Shown here piece after piece: positions 1 through 10,163 of a stretch of 64,000 bases of DNA. The DNA comes from Echinometra lucunter (lineage: Eukaryota; Echinodermata; Echinoidea; Camarodonta; Echinometridae), in NCBI GenBank assembly GCA_029962745.1, contig CM057170.1:23154435-23218434 (forward strand), read 5' to 3'. A program made the position numbers and the translations under genes. The first letter of the stretch is position 1, and each line of letters begins with the position of its first letter. The notes beneath the pieces were generated by a model. It made no database searches. It was not told the DNA's origin and saw only the letters and a list, made by a program, of their open reading frames with translations.

Positions 1-113
1 GAGAAAAGGGGTCAAACTAAAACGGCATTTAATGCAAGTACAATCTCGACATGAACAGGAGTAAATGGTTACAACACACTTTATATACCAGCGTGAGATA
101 TATTAAGTAAGTA

Positions 114-114
<1 letters not shown>

Positions 115-144
<30 letters not shown>

Positions 145-182
145 GGGAGAGAGTGAGAGAGAAAGAGAGAAAGAGAGAGAGA
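115..182 (+). repeat. (GA)n microsatellite
   Basis: About 65 bases of GA/GGGAGA repeat. Confidence 0.9.
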
Positions 183-399
183 GCTTCGGAGGAAAAAAAG
201 AAAAATATCCTCGTTACTGCATACCGTACGTTCTTATTAAATTTTGGGCGTTGTGCCCCCCTGATCTTGCCTCCTCCTCCACGGTCTTACACTGCAATCA
301 TGTAGAACAAGGTAATCTGTTATTATAAGAAGCTTCGCTGATTCAAATGCAGCTATGCATATTGCTATTTGAAAACTCTGAGAACCAGATGTGAAAAGG

Positions 400-1140
400 A
401 ATAACTAAAAGAGGGGAAATGACACAAGAAAAGGGGCGCTAATCAGACGAAAAAGGGACATTGTGTTACATTTTCAGGGGGAATTTTCGGAAGGAGAACT
501 GCAATACTCATGCACATCGAAAAGGGGCACTCCAATTTAAGTGAATGCTCATTAGACATAACAAGGGACACTTATCAGATTTGATGGGGGCGTACAGAGA
601 AATGGTTAATGTCAGATTGGAAAAGGGACACTATTGTCAGAAAACAAAAGGGCATTTGAGGCACTTATAGCAAATTTACAGAAGGAGAAATGTGACATGG
701 TACTAGCAAGGAAAAGGGCATTTATCAGAAGTAAATAAGGGCATATATCAGATTTCAAATGGGGCACATGCCCAATCGGAAAGAGGGAAATTATCAGAGA
801 TGAAAAGGGGCACTCAGCAGAAAGAGAGTTGCACTATTAGAAACGAAAATATGCAGTCAAAGGGGCTTTTATCACATTTCAATAGGGACATGCATTTATT
901 CGAAGTGATAAGGGCGTACTTTACAGGAGGGAAAAGAGCGCTATGAAAACAAAATAAAATTATCTCTAATCTAGTGTAAAAGAGGCGAATTATCTGAAGG
1001 GAAACTGTACTTATTATAAGGTGGAAGGGCGCTTAAAAAAGAAGAAGCAAACAAACAAAAAAATAGAGAAATGATAGGCCCTTTAAAGAAAGAATGAAAG
1101 AATAGTCAAAAAGGACGGTGGGTAAAATAGGGCACTTTTT
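400..1140 (+). repeat. Degenerate periodic purine-rich sequence
   Basis: Variants of AAAAGGGGCACT and TTATCAGA recur irregularly every 30-45 bases. It looks like an old, heavily mutated tandem repeat; no ORF. Confidence 0.4.
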
Positions 1141-1949
1141 AGGGGTTATGGGGTTGCCCATAGGTAAATTTATTTACGTTATGAACAAATAGGGCTTCTA
1201 CATTATGTTGCATGATCCTGCCCGCTCTTATCCATACTCTTCTATCTTCTTCTTCTCCTCTTTTTTTTTTTTAGGTATCACTTGAAAAATCACAGGGCGG
1301 TCACCCCCCTATACCCCTGTAGCGCCGCCCCTGCCCTGAATGGCGTTACCTTAATTGATGTCAAATTCTACCCTTGATGGCGTAAATGGCGTATACAGGA
1401 TTGCGTAAAATTTACTCCTAAATGGCATAGATGGCCCAGGAAAATGTACCCCCAAAAGTCGATGCACGCCTATTTCTCAAAAACGTCAAATGAAAAACAC
1501 CCCCTTTTCTCAGCAAAGTCGAATGTATACGTAAGACTGAAAAATGACCATCAAAGCGGCATCGACGCCTTCGGGTCAGAAATCCGACCCTTTTACGTCT
1601 TTTTTTGGACACGCCATGTGTACCACTTTAGTCTACGAGTGACCCCCCCCCCCCCCCATTGTAATTATGGGCCTACTTGTTTGGATGAATATTATTTTGT
1701 AAGCCTATGTGTAAGAACATTAGAAGTTTAATACAACCTCTGGTATCTTTTTGATAACCTATGTTATATAAGCTTTGCTTTTTGGTAGGTTCCTCATATT
1801 TCACATGATTGCTTTTATATTCATAACCATTATTTTTGTCAAAATATATATCAAGATATATAGTCATAACTTGCGATATCGTCCTGACATATATCAGGAT
1901 TATTATCTTAACAAACCACAAACGTTGCAGCATGTTTACAATTAAATAA

Positions 1950-2262
1950 AATCAAATCAAATGCTTTCCCCCTGACTTCATTCCCTTTTATTATTTTTTT
2001 TCTTAAGAGGGATGCGGATGGCTCCCGGGGATGGCTTCTATAATGTGCTTTCACGCTTTCACTTGGGACCTCCCCTTCACTCGCCTATTCGTTTCCATGA
2101 TAGAAAATTAAATCAAATCAAATCAAATGCCTTTCCCCCTGACTTCGTTCCCTTTATCATTTTTTTTTTGAAGAGGGATGCGGATGGCTTCTGTAATGTG
2201 CTTTCACCCCCTCTCCTTCACTCACGCTGGACTCGCCTATTCCTTTCCATGATAGACACGGC
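1950..2262 (+). repeat. Tandem duplication of about 166 bases
   Basis: AAATCAAATG, CTTTCCCCCTGACTTC, AGAGGGATGCGGATGGCT and CTCGCCTATTC...TTTCCATGATAGA occur in the same order twice. No coding sequence. Confidence 0.85.
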
Positions 2263-2295
2263 ATCTATAATGGATGCCGGTGTCTATCATGGAAA
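2244..2295. repeat. 22-bp inverted repeat (hairpin)
   Basis: TTTCCATGATAGACACGGCA at 2244 is mirrored by TGCCGGTGTCTATCATGGAA ending at 2295, with a 7-base loop and one bulged G. Its outer part overlaps the tandem duplication. Confidence 0.85.
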
Positions 2296-2929
2296 CAACA
2301 CTAATGTTAGTCATGAACATCTTGAATACTTTCGAAAGTGATTTTCATGGCAATAAAAGCATATGTAACATTCCTGAAAGCCCATCTATAGATTAGGTGA
2401 AATGTCATAATTTCACACAAGCTCAGAGGTTATTATTGGCAATCGTATCACTGATGAGCATTTTCGAAGCTTCGAGTACCACAAACAGTTATTCCGAGGA
2501 GTGACGATCTGTCTGCAACAGTCTCAACTCAAGTCCTAGTTGCACCATTTCACGACATTTGCGACAACCAATCCCGGCAACCAATGTTTGAAAATGTCGC
2601 TGTGTTGATGAATTCATAAATATAAAACTGATATCATATTTTAGCATTATTTATTAATTTTATTTAGTTATTCTATTTGGAGGATATGTAAATTTAAACC
2701 CGAAGTCCATTACCCTATCAACTGCCAGTATCACTTTCTGCTTGACTAACAACTAGTCATGTTCGTCGTATACGGCGTATGTAGTCTATGTACGTTTAAT
2801 TTGTATACTATAAAAACCATGAGAAGTTCAGCATGAATGGGAATCCCATTGAGATGTATCTGAATGTTCATCCCGTTGTGAAAGTACAGAGATGCTGTGA
2901 AGGCTGTATGAATATGGTCTTGATCTGCC

Positions 2930-3138
2930 TTTGATCACTTGGTTGCTTTGTTCACCCGTACCCATCCTCTCCGACTCTCACCAAGTTCTCTCACAAGCGC
3001 AAGCCGCACCTCGAAGTTCGAAGTCGTCGCCCTTGGTTTGTTGTGTGTTTGTGCCCACAGTACCCGCCGAGGGCCGAGATTGTCGAGTGTCTGCCCTGGC
3101 CGTTTGATGTTAAGCGTTTACCATATTCAATGAGGAAG
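2930..3138 (+). other. Possible non-coding first exon (HERC4 5' UTR)
   Basis: A locally GC-richer block with several CpG ends at GAGGAAG|GTAAGC, a strong donor. Some first exon must feed the acceptor at 9887; this is the best upstream candidate I see, but there is no direct evidence. Confidence 0.2.
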
Positions 3139-3689
3139 GTAAGCAAATCAATTTGATCCATGTAGAATCTACCCTACTGATTGGCAATACATTGAAATAT
3201 CCCAGAAGAAGTAGTGACAGCTCCTAGGCTTCAGTGACTAGACCTACGGTCATGACGGTACAGTTGCAAGTTGGGTGGCTGTCGCAAAAGGAAGTCTTGC
3301 CATAGCCTGTATTGTACGGTACTGTGGTAGCCTCACTCGGTCAATGAATTGACCTCATCCCGCAAAAGTGACAAGTCTGTACCGAAACTACATAGCATGC
3401 TTTTCTATTGGTCATTGTTGGTTACTCAACGTCATGCTGTCGACCTACAATGACCTACGAGTCTGATAAGCGTCAGTTTTCTTCTTAAAATTCACCATTT
3501 TGTTCACTTCACTCTTCAGTTCATTCATCAGATATGAAGCAGAAAGGGGAAAATTGAGAGCCTCAGGCTCAGGAACATTGCTGGTAAATAAAATCAAAAC
3601 TTTTCTTCTCTTTTATAGAAGATCTAAGTCAACGTATTTCGCATTCGCGTCGGCAATTAGTTTCGCTGTTTTGACCTACGGGTGGGTAG

Positions 3690-5668
3690 CCTGGAGGCTC
3701 CTAACTTGTTAACGTTAGTAAAAAAACAAAAATAAAAAGCCTGGCATTTTTTCCCTATCTCGCTAATGTACTTATAGCCCTTTCGCCACTTCTAAAAACA
3801 CCTGGAAAATCATTTTTGCAAGCGCCAATGTAGACCGAAGTGTTCTGTCTCTAACAGTCGTCATTAGCCTCGTATTCTGGTAGGGTCGGCACTCCTCCTT
3901 TATAGAGACAGAAGCGCCCCGGTGCGTTGAACATGCAGTCTCATTGTCATGAGCAAGACAATGAAAAACTACCTCAAATCATTGATTTCCCCATTTTTTC
4001 ATGGATATAAAACATATCATAATACGGTATAGAGTATACAGCTTACCGATTTTATGATTAATTCATTTTAACTCTCCATTTTCAGGTAAATCCAGGGTCC
4101 TAACATTAGGTCCTCGCGGATGAAAATCTTGCCGCAGCCAACCTCTATCTCTGTTCACCTCCGCGCTTTTCGGAGATCAGCGAATTTGCGACTCTCGCAT
4201 TTCAACAGTATATTCGAACGATCGACCAATACGAAACGACAACATCATCGTTCGTACGTATACATGTATGCCCAAACGTGCGTGGTCGATTGTTTGAATA
4301 CGGCAAGGAGTCGCAAATTCGCTGATCTCCCTGCGAAAAGCGCGGAGGTGAACAGAGATAGAGGTTGGCTGCTGCAAGATTTTCAACCGAGAGGACCTAA
4401 CGTTAGGACCCTGGATTTACCTGAAAATGGAGAGTTAAAATGAATCAATCATAAAATCGGTAAGCTGTATACTCTATAGCGTATTATGATATGTTTTATA
4501 TCCATGAAAAAAGGGGAAAATCAATGATTTGAGGTAGTTTTTCATTGTCTTGCTCATGACAATGAGATTGCATGCACAACACACCAGGGCGCTTCTGTCT
4601 CTATAAAGGAGGAGTGCCGACCCTACCAGAATACGAGGCTAACGACGACTGTTAGAGACAGAACACTTCGGTCTAGCGCCAATGCAACTGAGGAGCTAAC
4701 TTAGTTGTAACTAGGGTCTATGGATAATCCACATTTATGATGGGGGCCCCTTGTCTGCGCACCTAACATTTCACTTGAAATTAACAAGCTTTTCGTTTGG
4801 TATTCCTCTAATGGCTGACCTAATTGTAATCCTCATATTCTAGAAAGTAATTGTGTCGAAAAGCTTATTAAAATTCAAATAAGAAGAATGTCATTTTCAC
4901 AAGAATAGGCGACAGTGTCAATTTGACACTAAATATTGGAAGGTTCCCATGTCTGCGCACTAACTTTATGTGCAGTTCGGGATTTTTTACATGAAAGGTG
5001 GCATTTTCAAGGCACGAAAGTAATCATACATATTTTTCAACAGTTTTTCCTCATTTTTTCGTTGATACATATCACTAAAATTGATAAAAAGACGATGTGT
5101 TCGTTGTGTCTGTTGTGATGCTAGAATCGCGCAATTACGCGTATGTGCTGACTCGGGCACTGCGTAGACATGGGGCAAGAAACCATCCAATCTTTTGCAG
5201 TACCGATTACAAAAATTCGCACGTAGATTTTTTTGTGAATTTTTTTCGTGTTGATTCACCGAAATTTTGTAAAAACGTCTGCAAGATTGATTGTATCTAT
5301 GCGTGAAGTGATGCGCTTGTGCCAGATAGTCGCCATATTTGATCTGCATAAGAAAAGGAACCCATGTAAACATCGAACACCAAAGAGTTTTTACCGGCTT
5401 TGGGAAGTAAATTTCCTGAAAATTCTAGGTCTAGACCTAATTGTTAAATTTTTGTAGCCGGTACTGCAAAAGATAGTAAATGTGGATTATCCATAGTTAC
5501 AAGCTCCTTAGTTGCATCAGCGCTTACAAAAGTGATTTTCTAGGTGTTTTTTGAAGTGGCGAAAGGGCTACTACGTTAGCGAGATAGGGAAAAAATGCCA
5601 GGCTCCATGGAGAGTGAGTAGCGTCAGCGTTTTTTTTTTCTAACTCTCTAGGAACCTTCAGGCTAGGT
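3690..5668. mobile_element. Outer inverted-repeat element interrupted by a foldback element
   Basis: The left arm (about 3690-3830 continued at 4676-4735) and right arm (about 5480-5668) are inverted copies. Shared blocks include CCTGGCATTTTTTCCCTATC, CTTTCGCCACTTC and GGATAATCCACA. The left arm is contiguous with the right only if 3831-4675 is removed. Confidence 0.8.
3831..4675. mobile_element. Foldback element, about 415-bp arms, 9-bp target-site duplication
   Basis: TAGACCGAAGTGTTCTGTCT at the left mirrors AGACAGAACACTTCGGTCTA at the right, and the inversion continues to a centre near 4250. GCGCCAATG flanks both ends (3822-3830 and 4676-4684). A 9-bp duplication with very long arms is typical of foldback or Mutator-like elements. 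No transposase frame. Confidence 0.88.
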
Positions 5669-5773
5669 ACTGGACAGAGTAGCTTAAGAAAGCTTTGCTT
5701 ATTTTTATTCTGATATTTCACGCAGAGCTTAAGTCCTCTGCTCTTTGCCCCTGTGGAGACCTATGTCAATAAG

Positions 5774-6589
5774 GAAATATTATGCCTCCAAATCACACTT
5801 TCTCATGCCTGGTTAGCCCTGCAAACTACCTTCAAAGTTCGCCAGTGGACCAGTATCTAACTGTGATAATATTTAATTTAAGTTATATTTCTTTGTTGAC
5901 ATGGGTCTCCACAGGGGCAAATAGCAGGGGACATACATGTAAGCTCTGCGTGAAATATCAGAATAAAAACATGCAGACCTCCCTTAAGCTTGGACAGAGT
6001 GAGAGTATACTATATTGCATGGGCAGAAAAATGGTTGTGCTCCCCAGAGTAAACCTAGTAGAGAGAGGCGTACCATGGTGTTATATTCTGACATCTCATG
6101 GAAGTATGCTCAGAACAGCCTGTATTTGACCCTGTGTCGAGGCCTGTTGTAAACGAAGAAATATTATGCTCCCATATCACACTTTCTCATGCCCGGTTAG
6201 CCCTGCAAACTACCTTCAAAGTTCGCCAGTGGACCAGTATCTAACTGTGATAATATTTAATTTAAGTTATATTTCTTTGTTGACATGGGTCTCCACAGGG
6301 GCAAATAGCAGGGGACATACATGTAAGCTCTGCGTGAAATATCAGAATAAAAACATGCAGACCTCCCTTAAGCTTGGACAGAGTGAGAGTATACTATATT
6401 GCATGGGCAGAAAAATGGTTGTGCTCCCCAGAGTAAACCTAGTAGAGAGAGGCGTACCATGGTGTTATATTCTGACATCTCATGGAAGTATGCTCAGAAC
6501 AGCCTGTATTTGACCCTGTGTCGAGGCCTGTTGTAAACGAAGAAATATTATGCTCCCATATCACACTTTCTCATGCCCGGTTAGCCCTA
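5774..6589 (+). repeat. Near-identical tandem duplication, period 384
   Basis: GAAATATTATGC recurs at 5774, 6158 and 6542. The first two units are nearly identical over 384 bases and a third is cut after about 48 bases. It looks recent. Confidence 0.95.
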
Positions 6590-6592
6590 GAC

Positions 6593-6690
6593 TGAAAATT
6601 CTGTCTCTAGGTTTGTCGTTAGCCTCTTATTTTGGTAGGGTCCGCTCTCTTCACTTTAATACATGTAGAGACAGAAACGCCGCATAGCCG
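6593..6690 (+). repeat. Fragment related to the foldback element tips
   Basis: TTCTGTCTCTAGGTTTGTCG, TTAGCCTC, TTTGGTAGGGTC and TAGAGACAGAAACGCC parallel the tips of the 3831-4675 arms. Confidence 0.7.
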
Positions 6691-6929
6691 TTGCCAGCCA
6701 AAGTTATAGACCTGTATCGGTGCAAGGTATTTGAGTCAGTGGCACCTGCATAGAAAAGGGTTTACACAGAACCCAGGCCTCACTGGCGGTGTCTGGAGTT
6801 ATGCTCGCTGATAGCTCTTGTCACAAATGACCCCAAGTATCCACAGATATTTTAAACATGGAGAGGTTCCTTTCTGTGCTCCTAAGAATTATCACTCCTT
6901 GAAGGGGGAATCTCACTGGCCTGGAGACT

Positions 6930-7240
6930 AGTTGGTGACCTGGTGGCAACTTGAGTCTCTGTGACGTCTCCTGGAGACCAGCGGGGTCTCCGGGGAGTCG
7001 CGGGAAATTCAAACGTTCAATTTTTGGGAGACTTTTTCCAGTCTCCAGCAGGTCTCGAAGACATCTCAGAGACGTCTCCATCAGTTGCAGAGACCAATAT
7101 TATCCGCGACAATGCAGAGATGTCGCTGCAACTGCAGGAGACATCGCAGAGATGCCGCCAGGACTGAGAAGGCAAATCAGAGACATCACCGCGACTGAGA
7201 AGACATCTCGGAGATGTCACGGCAATGTCCCCGTGACTTC
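6930..7240 (+). repeat. Repeat rich in GAGACNTC/GTCTC words
   Basis: CTGGAGACTAG, GACGTCTCCTGGAGACC, GCAGAGATGTCG, GCAGGAGACATCGCAGAGAT and similar words alternate on both strands. It looks like a short-word, partly palindromic repeat. Overlapping short ORFs on both strands are not supported as genes. Confidence 0.5.
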
Positions 7241-7319
7241 CACTTCCAATGGGTTTTACATTTTGTCAGAAATGACGTTTCTCTGCTCATGCTCAGATTG
7301 TGAACTGGCTCGCTGGTAA

Positions 7320-9245
7320 TAAAAGAGGTTGAATTTACTCATGAGTATCATCTACAGTTGAAACCTTCAAGCAAATAAATTTTGTACTTGACTACACTTG
7401 TTGAACTTAAGATATTTAAGCGTAAGTTCTAGTTATGCATATTACAGTGCCAATGAAAGTTTTTCAAAGCAACTGGGAAAGTTTGATTATGCTGAGAAAT
7501 AAAAAGTGGAGAAAAAGGTTTTGAAATAAATTATAATACTAAATCAATTCAATCCTCTCAACTGAAAAACCCATAGACTGCACATAAAAAATTGATATGT
7601 GGGACTATGGAAATGCTCGGGCTGAAGTTTCAACCTGTTCTTTGCATATTCCTGATAAGAGGGCATTTGAGGAGAAATCTTTTTTTTTAAGGTAATATTC
7701 TACAATGATATAAGGCTGAGAAAGCTGTCTTTTGAAACACCTCCCCCCAGAATTCAAGCTTCTCTTGTGATTTATTTCTATTGAATGAAGGGGTGCCTGT
7801 TATCAGAAAGTCTTTATGATGAAGTCATTGCCTTTACATTGTATGTTTTAATACAAAATTCTGGTTAAATGGCAGAATTTTACATACATGTATACCCTTG
7901 CTTAGTTTGTGGAATCTCAAAGTAATTTGGAAATTTTTTAGGAACAAATTTATCTTGTTAGTGCACCACTGAAATTTAACATGCATCTGCACTTATTTAT
8001 TAATCTAGATTCGTTAAACTTAAAGTTACATGTAATATCTAAACTATATATTTGGATTGTGAGATATAATGTTTTTTTTTTAGCATTAGAAATTTTATTT
8101 TTTACTGCAAATTTGTTAGTATTCTAAAAAAGTAAAAAAAAAAAAAATGATACAGGCTACAGAGGTGTATGAACTGTATAAATGCATGGTGCACAGAAAG
8201 TAGATATTTGATTTTATAAAGGTGGACAATATCATGGTTAAACTTATTTTCATGATAAATTAAACTTAACACAAGTGATTGGATAATTTCTGCACTAAGC
8301 TGACTGCAGACACAAAGTATTAAGGTTAAATTAAGAGACCCCTGTGCAAGCACCAATAATATTTCCTTGCAGTGTCAGTTAGTTTTGTATACATGCCTAT
8401 TCACTTGCCTGTGCGCTATAAGATGCAGAAATATGACATGCAGTGTGCTTTAAGTAGCTCAAACAGAATGGCATATATACATACTGTAAAGACTCATGTG
8501 GATTGCAAACAATACAGACAACAGCATGCATTTGTGGTCTTGGGTGTTTTTTCATGCCACTATGCTTTGATAAGCTACCTAAAAAAAAAAAACCACAAAA
8601 AACCTGCGCTTTTTTTCCAAGTTTACCGTTGCATACATGTACATGTATGTGAACAAGCCTTTGTAAAATACTTAGTTTTTTAAAACTAGGCCCCAGAACG
8701 GTGTGCCTGCAATTAATCAGCATCCCCTACTTGTGAGACTTGGAAAGTTTGCAAAACAGGAAGTCACCCGACACTTACACATGCCTATCATGACACATGC
8801 AAACATACCTTCTCAGTGACTTGTGAGTGAGACATGGCTCAGATGAGACATCGTAAGCATGATCCCCTGCAATTTTTAGAGAATAAAGAGTGTTTTTGCC
8901 AGACTTGTTTCTTACAACTTGACAGTTGTGATGATTGCTATCGAGTTACATGTACATGTACATGTAATATGCAATTTGATGACTTTTGTTATAAAAATTT
9001 CCTCTACATGTAAATCTAGTTATATAATCCCTTCACAATTTCTAGTAAAATAGAAATGAACCTTCAAATGGTAAGTTTTGTTTTATTTTCCTATAATAGG
9101 TGATTTTTTAAAAACCCTTTATAAGCATTTGCAGTATAACCATGGAGTAAGACAAAAGTCTCTGAAAAATCTTTATCCCCCTAAAACTACCAGTACACAA
9201 TAACGATAATAAGAAAATGTGCATACTAAATTAAGTGGAAGAGTT
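7320..9245. other. Non-coding stretch upstream of HERC4
   Basis: AT-rich, with runs of T and A and ACATGTACATGT words. No exon, RNA gene or clear element ends seen. It may be upstream intron or promoter region of HERC4. Confidence 0.4.
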
Positions 9246-9257
9246 TTATAAAGCCAG

Positions 9258-9777
9258 ATATTTAACTTGGTTTACATTTGGCTTACGATCATAGCCTGTA
9301 TCCTTCCCGTGCCTGTAACCCCCTATCTGTGTGGCCCCCATGCGGAGGCAGGTGGCGACCTTGACATTTCCGTACGGATTCACGGGCTCCGCAGCCTCTA
9401 TGATCTTGTATCGCGAGGAGTGAAATAAATTTGAAAAATCGTAAGCCCACAGCCCGTATATATCGTAGGCTGCATTGCACGATTCCCGCATGAGCATCAC
9501 ACGGAACCCTTGCGACTGGACAGTCGACGTGTGTCCTCTTCATGAGCTCCGTACGATTTCCAGGGGAGGCTGCAGAGATTGCATGATTACTGTAAAATCT
9601 CCAGGCAGCCTCTACGCAAATCCCACGGCCTGCTCCCTGATGGCCAATACGAGAAATGGCACAATGACCGTATATAATGTACACAAACACTGTAGCCTGT
9701 AGCCACCTACGATGCCTAAAAAATCGCACGGAAAATCGTATACCAATTTATCGCGCCTGGGGGAAATGTAAACTAGG
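9258..9777. mobile_element. Possible MITE ending about 110 bases before HERC4 exon 1
   Basis: GGTTTACATTTGGC at the left and GGGGAAATGTAAAC at the right are weakly inverted (GTTTACATTT shared). The body is GC-richer than its surroundings, with repeated CGTACG and GATCATAG/TACGATTT words. No target-site duplication confirmed. Confidence 0.35.
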
Positions 9778-9887
9778 CATAAGGGAGTTCATAGTACATG
9801 ATATCATGATTATTAAGGGTAATTTATTTCTTATCATTTAGATACTACTCCCTGATTGACTTTTTATTTATTTTTTTTTTCTCACAG

Positions 9888-9928
9888 CTTTCATAGAGGT
9901 TGCTCCTCTATAGGCAGCTCTCAGCAAG
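9888..9928 (+). other. HERC4: HERC4 5' UTR segment with splice acceptor
   Basis: A long T tract ending CTCACAG (acceptor AG 9886-9887) precedes 41 non-coding bases and then the first ATG at 9929. The ATG context is CAAGATGG, a good Kozak match with A at -3 and G at +4. This implies at least one upstream non-coding exon. Confidence 0.6.
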
Positions 9929-10163
9929 ATGGCTACCTTTGGCTGGGGGTCATCGGTCGAGGGTCAGCTAGGTATAGGTCATGCCGATTGTCAGCCACAC
10001 CAGGAGGTGGCCAAAGAATTGCCCACCCTGTCTGGACAAAGGGTTCAGAGCATAAGCTGTGGCAAGCAACATACAGGAATTGTTCTGGCTGATGGGACGT
10101 TGTATATGTGTGGAGCCAACAGCAAAGGCCAGCTTGGACAGGATAAGAGTCAGGTTAGACCAG
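9929..10163 (+). CDS. HERC4: HERC4 coding exon 1 (residues 1-78, RCC1 blades 1-2)
   Basis: The exon begins with ATG and encodes MATFGWG, then EGQLGIG, CGKQHTGIVL and GQLGQDKS, the standard RCC1 repeat signature. The donor is CAG|GTAAGC and one base of a split Val codon carries into exon 2. Two decayed copies of its 3' part follow in intron 1. Confidence 0.92.

Noticed and set aside
5782..6513. Two parallel 115-codon frames as a duplicated gene
   Set aside because: They lie entirely in a 384-base tandem repeat, with no homology signal, splice sites or promoter; the frame being open is explained by copying.
9246..9729. Minus-strand 146-codon and related frames upstream of HERC4
   Set aside because: They overlap a probable MITE, have mixed low-information sequence and no recognisable domain.
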